From: Bacteroidales bacterium
GTDB taxonomy: Bacteria > Bacteroidota > Bacteroidia > Bacteroidales > UBA1556
Length of the DNA stretch: 7,050 nt
Direction of reading: 5' to 3'
NCBI GenBank assembly: GCA_029935325.1
Contig: JAOZKO010000140.1
Location: 1 to 7,050 of the forward strand
Shown here: in pieces, positions 1 to 7,050 of the stretch
Layout: every line of letters begins with the position of its first letter
How positions within the stretch are numbered: position 1 is the first letter of the stretch
Notes under the pieces: generated by a model
What the model was told of the DNA's origin: nothing
The model's input: the letters and a program-made list of their open reading frames with translations, nothing else
Databases searched by the model: none
Program-made: the position numbers and the translations under genes

Positions 1-3000
1 ATGTTAAGCAACAGAGAGTTACAAATTTCGATTTTCAAGAGAAAATACAAATGAATGTAAGAGCCAAGGTTGGTGATAAAATCGACTTTGGAATAAATTA
101 TAATACTGAGGCTAATTTCGAATTTGATAATAAAATGAAATTGGCATATCAGGGTGATGAAGATGAGATATTGCAATTAGTAGAGGCAGGAGATGTTACC
201 TTCCCTCTAAATACTTCATTAATACAAGGAAGCCAGTCTTTATTTGGTATTAAAACCAAATGGCAATTCGGGAAAACAAGCGTTACCACTGTGTTTTCGC
301 AACAGCGAAGCGAATCAAAAAACATCACCGTTTCTGGTGGTGCTCAAATACAAGAATTTTACGTCAAAGCGGATGATTACGAGGAAAACAAACACTTCTT
401 TCTATCGCAATATTTTCGCAACCACTATAATGAAGCCCTGCAAAACCTTCCTGCTATAAACTCAGGAATCAACATTACCAAAATTGAAGTATGGGTTACT
501 ACCATTGGCGCTCCAGTTAATGAAAATAGAAATGTGGTTGCTTTAATGGATTTAGGCGAAAGCGATCCTTTCCGTGATGACGTAATTATTCCTAATATGG
601 GAAATATTGGCAATCTGCCATATAACGATGCCAACGACTTATATGCAGGCCTTATGAATAGTCCCGGCTCGGTTCGTAATATCAATAATGTGAGTAATTA
701 CCTTAGTGGACCTCCTTATACTTTAGTTGCTGGGCGCGATTTCGAAAAGGTAGAAAATGCACGTAGATTGGCCACAACAGAATATACGATTAACCGAAAA
801 CTAGGTTTTGTTTCCATTAATACTCGATTAAATTCAGATCAGGTGCTAGCAGTCTCATATCAATATACTTTGGTAGGTGACGACTCTGTTTATCAAGTAG
901 GAGAATTTTCTGATGACGGAATTGTTGCTCCTATGAATTTATTGGTTAAGCTTTTAAAATCTACCAATGTAAATACTAAGGTTCCTACTTGGGACTTGAT
1001 GATGAAAAACGTTTACTCCCTAAATGCATATCAAATAACTGCTGAAGATTTTCGCTTAAACGTAGTTTACGAAAATCCAGAGTTTGGTGTTCCTACTGGA
1101 TTTATCACCGAGGGTGCAATTAGTGGTATGCCTTTAATATCAGCAATGGGATTGGATAATCTTAATACTCAATTAGATCCAGTTTCGGATGGAGTATTTG
1201 ACTTTATTGATGGAGCAGCTACCAATGGAGGAACTGTTGAAACCCGCAACGGTAGAATATTTTTCCCTGTTCTAGAGCCCTTTGGCGAGGACTTAAGAAA
1301 AGCTATTGATCCTGCAAATCCGGACTCTGATGTAGCACGGAAATACGCCTACGACTCTCTTTATACTCTTACCAAACACTTGGCGCGGCAGTATCCCGAT
1401 AAAAACCGTTTTGCTATTGAGGGAAGGTATAAATCTGGCTCGGGTTCTGAAATATCGCTAATGGCAATGAATATTCCCCAAGGTTCGGTGAAAGTAACGG
1501 CGGGGGGCGTGCCTCTTCGCGAAAATGTTGATTATACTGTTGATTATACCTTGGGAAGAGTAAAAATTATAAACGAAGGAATACTTAATTCAGGAACACC
1601 AATTAATATTTCTCTGGAGAGTAATTCAATGTTTGCTATACAATCCAAAACCCTTTTAGGGGCACATGTAGATTATGATTTTAGTCCAGAATTGAAACTT
1701 GGCGCAACAGTTATTAATCTTACCGAAAGACCGTTAACACAAAAAGTAAATACTGGTGATGAGCCTATATCTAATACCATTTGGGGCTTTGATGGAAGTT
1801 ATAATAAGGATTCAAGATGGTTGACAAAAATGGTGGATAAGCTACCATTTATTGATACAAAAGCACCATCAACAATTAATATTACTGGTGAATTTGCTCA
1901 TATGATTCCTGGTCATCCGCGGGCATTAGGAAAAGTTGGTGTATCATATATTGACGATTTTGAAGGAAGTTCCTCGGGAATTGATCTTATGAATGTTGGA
2001 AGGTGGAAATTGGCAAGTACTCCCCAAGGGCAGCTATCAGCAGATATGTTTCCCGAAACAGGTCTTAATAATTCCTTGCAAATAGGATATAATAGAGCAC
2101 GCTTATCGTGGTATGTAATTGATCCACTATTTGTTAGAAACAATAATGTCACCCCCGATCATATTAAAAATGATTTAGACCAACAGTCGAATCACCATGT
2201 GAGAGAAATTTTTGAAAAGGAAATATTTCCAAATAAAGAATCAAATGGTAATGTTCCTACCAATTTGCCAGTTTTAAACTTAGCATTTTATCCAACTGAC
2301 CGTGGTCCTTATAATTTTGATGTTGAAGGCGGAGGAGTATCTTCAGGTATTAATGCTGATGGTAGCCTTATCGACCCAGATACAAGATGGGGAGGAATAA
2401 TGCGCCAAATAGAAAGCACTGATTTTACTGCTACAAATATCGAGTATATTGAGTTCTGGCTAATGGATCCTTTTATCGACCCCGACGAAGGAGGACCACA
2501 GCAGCCATTGCAAGGAGGAGGAGATTTGTTTTTTAACCTTGGCGATGTTTCTGAAGATATATTAAAAGATGGTAGAAAAGCCTTTGAAAATGGACTTCCA
2601 ATATCTTCTACATTAACAAATATTGATACTACAATTTGGGGAATTGTTCCAACACTTCAAGCCTTAACAAACTCCTTTGATAATAATCCAGATTCCAGAG
2701 AATATCAGGATGTGGGATATGATGGTTTGCGAACTGTTGATGAGCAGGATTTTTATAGAACATCTTATATGGATCGAATTGTAGCATTATATGGCGCCGG
2801 ATCCCAAGCGTATATCAATGCAAACATTGACCCTTCAAACGATAATTACCACTACTTTAGAGGAACAGATTTTGATAATGCTCAAACGAGTATCCTTGAT
2901 AGATATAAGCAATATAATGGTGTGGACGGTAACTCACCAACCTCTGCTCAAAGTCCTGAATCCTATCCAACAACCGCCACAACACTGCCTGATGTAGAGG

Positions 3001-6000
3001 ATATAAATCAAGATAATACTTTAAGTGAAGAAGAGCGCTATTATCAATATCGAGTTCAATTATATCCTAATAAAATGGTTCAGGGCGAGAATTATATTAC
3101 AGATATTTATGACGCTCCTGTAAATTTAAAAAATGGAACAGCTACCACTGTAAAATGGTATCAATTTCGCATCCCGATTAGCGACCCCGATAAAGTAGTT
3201 GGTCAAATACAAGATTTTACCTCTATTCGTTTTATGCGAATGTATATGAAAAATTTCTCTGAAATGGCAGTTTTACGCTTTGCCACATTAGAGTTGATTC
3301 GTAACGAATGGAGAAAATATGGTGATGAATTATTAGCACCTGGTGATTATGTTCCGACTAATGGTTCAGGGAATACTAGCTTTGATGTTACAAGGGTAAA
3401 TATTGAAGAAAACGGTAAGCGCCAGCCAATACCATATGCATTACCTGCTGGTATTATCCGTGAAATTAATTATGCATCAACCAATTATCAGCAACTAAAC
3501 GAGCAAAGTCTTGTGCTTAAAGTTTGTAACCTGCAAGATGGAGATGCTAGGGCTGTATATAAAACCACAGAATTTGATTTCCGTAGATATAAGAAATTAA
3601 GAATGTTTGTTCATGCTGAGCAAGCATACCAAGATAAGCCAATTGATGATGGAGATTTACGCTTCTTTATTCGATTAGGTACAGATTTTACGCAAAATTA
3701 TTACGAATACGAAATACCACTTTACCTAACACCGTGGTACACTAAAGATACTGCCGAAATATGGCCATTGGCCAACGAAATTGCCTTGGAATTACAGAAA
3801 TTTCTAACAGCAAAGCAAGCCAGAAATATAATAATGCGAGAAAACCCCAATGGTAATGTAAACCTAATGACTCCATTTATTCATATGGATGGTGAAAATA
3901 AAATTACCGTTGTGGGAACACCAACCCTGAGCTCTGTAAAAACTATTATGATGGGTATTCGTAATCCCAAATCCATACCGGGAAGCCTTGAAGATGATGG
4001 TTTGGAAAAATGCGTAGAAGTATGGGCAAACGAGCTTAGAGTTACCGACTTCGACGAGCAAGGAGGTTGGGCGGCAAATAGTGTAATTTCAGCAGATTTG
4101 GCAGATTTAGGTAATGTTGTATTGGCCGGTAATATTAGTACCGCAGGCTTTGGTACCATTGAGCAAAAAGTTAACGAACGCCAACAAGAAAATATTTATG
4201 GTTATGATTTTGCTACTAATTTAGAATTAGGAAGATTCTTCTCCGAAGCTTCAGGAATTCGTATTCCAATGCATTACGATATCAGCGAACAATTTAAGGA
4301 TCCAGAGTATAATCCTGTAAATCCTGATATAAAGTATAAGGATGATTTATCAACCTTTAAATCAAAGGAGTCTAGAGATTCGGTAAAAGCTATTTCTACC
4401 GATTATACCAAAAGAACTAGTTTTAATTTAATGAATGTGAAAAAGATGCGTACAGGCACAGATAAAAAGCCGCGTATTTACGATATAGAAAACTTCGATT
4501 TCACCTATCAATATTCCCAACAATATCATCGAAATATAGATATAGAATATGATGATAAGAAAACCTATAAAGGTGCAATTGGTTATAATTTTTCAAAGAG
4601 CCCTAAAAATTATAAGCCGTTTTCAAAAGTAAAGTTTTTCAGAAAACATAAAAGTTTTGCCCTAATTCGAGATTTTAATTTCAATTTATTGCCAAAACAA
4701 CTGGGCTTTAGGAGCGATATTAGCAGATTGTATAATGAAAGTCTAATGCGTAAAAAGACACGCTCTATTATTATTATAAACCCAACCTATGTGAAAACCT
4801 TTAGTTGGAATCGAAATTATGATTTGCGTTATGACTTTAGTAGATCTCTTAAGATGGACTATAGAGCTATAGTACAAGCGCGAATCGATGAGCCTGCCGG
4901 CCTTGTTGATAGAGGTGACCCGTCTTGGGGTGGATATCAAGATTCTGTTTGGCAAAGTGTTGCAGACTTTGGTAGAACAACAAATTTTAATCAAATCTAT
5001 AATATTAATTATGCTGTGCCAATTAATAAAATCCCGTATCTTAATTGGGTTAATCTAACAACTCGATATGGTGGAAATTATCGCTGGACAGCTGCCCCTT
5101 TGGCAACACCGTTTTTAGGACATACTATCGAAAATTCTAATAAGATTCAAATTAATGCCACTGGTAATATGGTGACATTATACAATAATGTTAAGTATCT
5201 GAAAAAAATCAATCAAAAGAGTAGAGGTAGGAATATGAATAACCGTAGAATGGGTCAACTTAATCTTCCGATAGAAGATGAAAACGATTCTACTAAGGTA
5301 AAAAAGAATTGGGGAAAAATTATTCTTGATGCTAGTTTGCGAGTAATGATGATGGTAAGGAATGTGAGCTTTTCATATACCGAATCTAATGGTACATTAA
5401 TGCCTGGCTTTAACCAAAGTCCTGGTCCATTGGGTATGGATTGGAATAGCGGAGCTCCAGGTTGGGATTTTGTTTTTGGATCGCAAATAAATATCGCTGA
5501 AAGAGCGGCAGAAAATAACTGGATATCACAAAGTCAGCAGCTTAATAACCCTACCATACGGAAACATAATTCCAATATAAATGGTCGGATTTCCATAGAA
5601 CCCGTTAATGCCTTTAAAGTGGAAGTTACTTTCTTGCGTACTTTCTCAAATATGCAACAAGAGTATTGGCGCTACGATACTATTGGCAAAACCTATGCGT
5701 CATATACACCTACACAAACGGGAGCATTTTCCATATCATATAATACTTGGCAAACGGCATTTGTAAAGGATGACCCTACGAGCTATACTAATGATGTTTT
5801 CGAGAATTTTAAGAGTTTCTTACTGCCTATTGCAGAACGACTTGCCAGCGAGAATCCCTATTGGAATGGTGGCTATGTTCAAGATACTTTAAATGGAGAG
5901 ATATACCCCGATGGATATACTCGTACTAATAAAGAGGTAATGATGTATTCGTTTTTGGCAGCTTATAGCGGTCAAAGCCCAGGAAGTATTGCGCTTACAC

Positions 6001-6713
6001 CATTTCCTTCAATACCTAAGCCCAACTGGCGTATTTCGTATAATGGACTTACCAAAGTTGACTTTATTGGCCAATGGTTTAAAACCATTACTCTTAGTCA
6101 TGCATATACATCTACTTATACCGTAGGAGGATATACTTCTAATGTGCTATATAAAGAGGGGCAGGATGGATATACTTGGGTTCGAGATCAGTTGGGTGAT
6201 AATTATATTCCAAAATATGATATGAATATGATTAGTATCAACGAGCAGTTTAGTCCATTGATTAATGTTGATATGACTTTGGAAAATAGTTTGATAGTAA
6301 AGGTTGCTCTACGGAAAAGTAGAAATATTGCCATGAGTTTTTCAAACAACCAGATTACTGAAATCAAGTCGGAGGAAATAATTATTGGTACAGGTTATCG
6401 CTTTAAGCAGGTACCACTAAGCCTTAATTTGGGTGGAGCAAAACGAACTTTTAAAAGTGATATAAACTTAAAACTTGATTTCTCCATTCGTAAAAACAAA
6501 ACAATTCTACGAAAGCTTATTGAAGATATTGATCAAATTAGCCAAGGACAAAGTATTATGTCTATTAACTTCTCTGCTGATTATCAGTTTAGCAGAAGCC
6601 TAACATTCAGAGCCTTTTACGACCAAGTAGTAAATAATCCATTTGTTTCATCTCAATACCCAAGTTCCAATATTAAAGCAGGTATTAGTTTAAGGTTTAC
6701 TTTGGCGCAGTAG
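1..6713 (+). CDS. sprA: SprA/Sov, T9SS outer-membrane translocon (5' partial)
   Basis: Giant outer-membrane barrel through which the type IX secretion system exports folded proteins; in Flavobacterium it is also needed for gliding. Numbering residues from the first full codon (position 3), 2,236 residues are visible, against ~2,400-2,500 for complete SprA/Sov. The frame is open to the left edge, and the 16 codons before ATG 51 already read as family sequence (RVTNFDFQEKIQ), so signal peptide and extreme N-terminus are missing. Family-like blocks in order: GINYNTEA (30-37), SLIQGSQSLFG (72-82), FFPVLEPFG (420-428), YIDDFEG (649-655), EYIEFWLMDPF (814-824), LFFNLGDVSEDIL (842-854), DVGYDGL (903-909), YFRGTD (951-956), AVLRFATLELIRNEWRKY (1089-1106), WANELRVTDFDEQGGWAAN (1341-1359), MPGF (1800-1803), APGWDFVFG (from 1818). 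These resemble the repeated SprA_N-type regions plus barrel strands. The protein ends in a strand (GISLRFTLAQ) with no T9SS cargo signal, as expected of the translocon itself. There is no frameshift or internal stop. Block matches are from memory, not a search. Confidence 0.96.
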   Translation, partial: VKQQRVTNFDFQEKIQMNVRAKVGDKIDFGINYNTEANFEFDNKMKLAYQGDEDEILQLVEAGDVTFPLNTSLIQGSQSLFGIKTKWQFGKTSVTTVFSQQRSESKNITVSGGAQIQEFYVKADDYEENKHFFLSQYFRNHYNEALQNLPAINSGINITKIEVWVTTIGAPVNENRNVVALMDLGESDPFRDDVIIPNMGNIGNLPYNDANDLYAGLMNSPGSVRNINNVSNYLSGPPYTLVAGRDFEKVENARRLATTEYTINRKLGFVSINTRLNSDQVLAVSYQYTLVGDDSVYQVGEFSDDGIVAPMNLLVKLLKSTNVNTKVPTWDLMMKNVYSLNAYQITAEDFRLNVVYENPEFGVPTGFITEGAISGMPLISAMGLDNLNTQLDPVSDGVFDFIDGAATNGGTVETRNGRIFFPVLEPFGEDLRKAIDPANPDSDVARKYAYDSLYTLTKHLARQYPDKNRFAIEGRYKSGSGSEISLMAMNIPQGSVKVTAGGVPLRENVDYTVDYTLGRVKIINEGILNSGTPINISLESNSMFAIQSKTLLGAHVDYDFSPELKLGATVINLTERPLTQKVNTGDEPISNTIWGFDGSYNKDSRWLTKMVDKLPFIDTKAPSTINITGEFAHMIPGHPRALGKVGVSYIDDFEGSSSGIDLMNVGRWKLASTPQGQLSADMFPETGLNNSLQIGYNRARLSWYVIDPLFVRNNNVTPDHIKNDLDQQSNHHVREIFEKEIFPNKESNGNVPTNLPVLNLAFYPTDRGPYNFDVEGGGVSSGINADGSLIDPDTRWGGIMRQIESTDFTATNIEYIEFWLMDPFIDPDEGGPQQPLQGGGDLFFNLGDVSEDILKDGRKAFENGLPISSTLTNIDTTIWGIVPTLQALTNSFDNNPDSREYQDVGYDGLRTVDEQDFYRTSYMDRIVALYGAGSQAYINANIDPSNDNYHYFRGTDFDNAQTSILDRYKQYNGVDGNSPTSAQSPESYPTTATTLPDVEDINQDNTLSEEERYYQYRVQLYPNKMVQGENYITDIYDAPVNLKNGTATTVKWYQFRIPISDPDKVVGQIQDFTSIRFMRMYMKNFSEMAVLRFATLELIRNEWRKYGDELLAPGDYVPTNGSGNTSFDVTRVNIEENGKRQPIPYALPAGIIREINYASTNYQQLNEQSLVLKVCNLQDGDARAVYKTTEFDFRRYKKLRMFVHAEQAYQDKPIDDGDLRFFIRLGTDFTQNYYEYEIPLYLTPWYTKDTAEIWPLANEIALELQKFLTAKQARNIIMRENPNGNVNLMTPFIHMDGENKITVVGTPTLSSVKTIMMGIRNPKSIPGSLEDDGLEKCVEVWANELRVTDFDEQGGWAANSVISADLADLGNVVLAGNISTAGFGTIEQKVNERQQENIYGYDFATNLELGRFFSEASGIRIPMHYDISEQFKDPEYNPVNPDIKYKDDLSTFKSKESRDSVKAISTDYTKRTSFNLMNVKKMRTGTDKKPRIYDIENFDFTYQYSQQYHRNIDIEYDDKKTYKGAIGYNFSKSPKNYKPFSKVKFFRKHKSFALIRDFNFNLLPKQLGFRSDISRLYNESLMRKKTRSIIIINPTYVKTFSWNRNYDLRYDFSRSLKMDYRAIVQARIDEPAGLVDRGDPSWGGYQDSVWQSVADFGRTTNFNQIYNINYAVPINKIPYLNWVNLTTRYGGNYRWTAAPLATPFLGHTIENSNKIQINATGNMVTLYNNVKYLKKINQKSRGRNMNNRRMGQLNLPIEDENDSTKVKKNWGKIILDASLRVMMMVRNVSFSYTESNGTLMPGFNQSPGPLGMDWNSGAPGWDFVFGSQINIAERAAENNWISQSQQLNNPTIRKHNSNINGRISIEPVNAFKVEVTFLRTFSNMQQEYWRYDTIGKTYASYTPTQTGAFSISYNTWQTAFVKDDPTSYTNDVFENFKSFLLPIAERLASENPYWNGGYVQDTLNGEIYPDGYTRTNKEVMMYSFLAAYSGQSPGSIALTPFPSIPKPNWRISYNGLTKVDFIGQWFKTITLSHAYTSTYTVGGYTSNVLYKEGQDGYTWVRDQLGDNYIPKYDMNMISINEQFSPLINVDMTLENSLIVKVALRKSRNIAMSFSNNQITEIKSEEIIIGTGYRFKQVPLSLNLGGAKRTFKSDINLKLDFSIRKNKTILRKLIEDIDQISQGQSIMSINFSADYQFSRSLTFRAFYDQVVNNPFVSSQYPSSNIKAGISLRFTLAQ

Positions 6714-6741
6714 TGTTTGTTGTAGGATTATCTGTTGAAAA

Positions 6742-6788
6742 ATGGAACACAGATAAGGCAGATTAAACTGATTAACTCAGATTTCAAT
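6742..6788 (+). repeat. 47-bp direct repeat, copy 1
   Basis: It matches copy 2 (6880-6926) at 45 of 47 positions with no gaps. The differences are g/a at 6758 and t/a at 6777. It lies 28 bp after the sprA stop codon. Internally it is a run of imperfect ~9-10 bp units; on the minus strand these read AATCTGAGTT, AATCAGTTT, AATCTGCCTT, ATCTGTGTT. From general recall, repeats with this ACAGATT-type unit are common between genes in Bacteroidota. Their function is unknown to me, and no transposase is nearby. Confidence 0.85.
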
Positions 6789-6879
6789 TAGGGTAAACTC
6801 ATACTTATTAAAAAGAAACAATGCACGAATGTAATTTGCAACTAATCAGAGTAATTTACTTTTCAATTAAAACAACAAC

Positions 6880-6926
6880 ATGGAACACAGATAAGACAGA
6901 TTAAACTGATTAACACAGATTTCAAT
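6880..6926 (+). repeat. 47-bp direct repeat, copy 2
   Basis: Second copy of the repeat at 6742-6788, in the same orientation, starting 138 bp after the first and separated from it by 91 bp of unrelated AT-rich sequence. Similarity falls off at both ends (copy 1 continues with tagggt, copy 2 with aatttc), so the repeat has defined borders rather than being part of a longer duplication. Confidence 0.85.
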
Positions 6927-6972
6927 AATTTCTTCCATCCAATAGCTATCGGATTTATTTATCGGATATTTA

Positions 6973-7008
6973 GATTCTTAATTGGTATGAATTGTGAATT
7001 AGTTTTTT
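6973..7008 (+). terminator. Possible weak intrinsic terminator (AT-rich hairpin plus T tract)
   Basis: ATTCTTAATT (6974-6983) can pair with AATTGTGAAT (6990-6999) across the 6-nt loop GGTATG, with one T-T mismatch and one T-G wobble; a further G-T wobble at 6973/7000 can close the base. Two bases later comes a run of six T's (7003-7008). The layout is that of an intrinsic terminator for + strand transcription, but the stem has almost no GC pairs and sits ~260 bp past the sprA stop, so it may be chance in AT-rich DNA. Confidence 0.25.
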
Positions 7009-7050
7009 CCTGCTAATGATTGGGCTTGCTTTACGCTCCCGCACGATTGT

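Larger units (their letters stand above)
6714..7050. other. Intergenic region downstream of sprA, no gene seen
   Basis: This 337-bp AT-rich stretch runs from the sprA stop to the window edge. All frames are broken by frequent stops, and the longest ATG-initiated reading frame I traced is about 23 codons on the minus strand, lying over a repeat. I see no tRNA or other structured RNA, and no clear Bacteroidota promoter (TTTG near -33 with TAnnTTTG near -7). It holds two 47-bp direct repeats, a weak hairpin followed by T's, and a more GC-rich right end. The next gene must start beyond 7050. Confidence 0.7.

Noticed and set aside
1..54. ATG at position 1 as a gene start
   Set aside because: That frame reaches TGA at 52-54 after 17 codons and is out of frame with sprA.
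244..685. Short reading frames on both strands within 244-685 (71 and 86 codons)
   Set aside because: They lie wholly inside the strongly family-like sprA frame and their translations show no recognisable domain; they are shadows.
1913..2152. Minus-strand frame of 79 codons
   Set aside because: It is antisense to the YIDDFEG region of sprA, with no separate start signal or recognisable product.
3864..4994. Minus-strand frames at 3864-4061, 3881-4159 and 4743-4994
   Set aside because: All are antisense to sprA, two overlap each other in different frames, and none has recognisable protein features.
6768..6780. CTGA-TTAAC-TCAG inverted repeat within repeat copy 1
   Set aside because: It is only 4 bp per arm and is broken in copy 2 (CTGATTAACACAG), so it is not a kept feature of the repeat.
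6742..6926. CRISPR array
   Set aside because: There are only two repeat units, 91 bp apart, with internal periodicity and no cas genes; the spacing and repeat type do not fit CRISPR.
6867..6938. Minus-strand 23-codon frame beginning at 6938
   Set aside because: Most of it is the 47-bp repeat read backwards; there is no convincing ribosome site and its composition is that of the repeat.

Overview
The window is almost entirely one very large gene on the + strand. It encodes the C-terminal ~2,236 residues of SprA (called Sov in Porphyromonas), the giant outer-membrane translocon of the type IX secretion system (T9SS). The identification rests on many family-typical sequence blocks along the whole length and on a C-terminus that ends in a barrel strand, as SprA does. 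T9SS is essentially confined to Bacteroidota. The AT-rich, Asn/Ile/Tyr/Lys-rich coding also fits that phylum. I cannot place the organism at genus level.

Layout: positions 1-6713 are a single uninterrupted reading frame that is already open at the left edge, so the signal peptide and roughly the first 100-250 residues lie upstream. The ATG at 51 is internal, not the start. Positions 6714-7050 (337 bp) contain no credible gene. This tail holds two near-identical 47-bp direct repeats (45/47 matches, 138 bp start to start), each built from ~9-10 bp ACAGATT-like units. It also holds a weak AT-rich hairpin followed by six T's that could be a terminator, and a more GC-rich stretch at the right edge that the window cuts off.

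Biology: in studied Bacteroidota, SprA forms a 36-strand outer-membrane barrel through which folded cargo with a C-terminal secretion signal is exported. It works with PorV and Plug and is energised by the GldLM motor. No partner gene is present here. The gcvH gene that follows sprA in some Flavobacteriia does not begin within the 337 bp visible downstream.

Nothing in the window is a new system. The points most worth a second look are EF-hand-like acidic loops in the middle of SprA, a lone pair of cysteines in the same part of the protein, and the downstream repeat pair.
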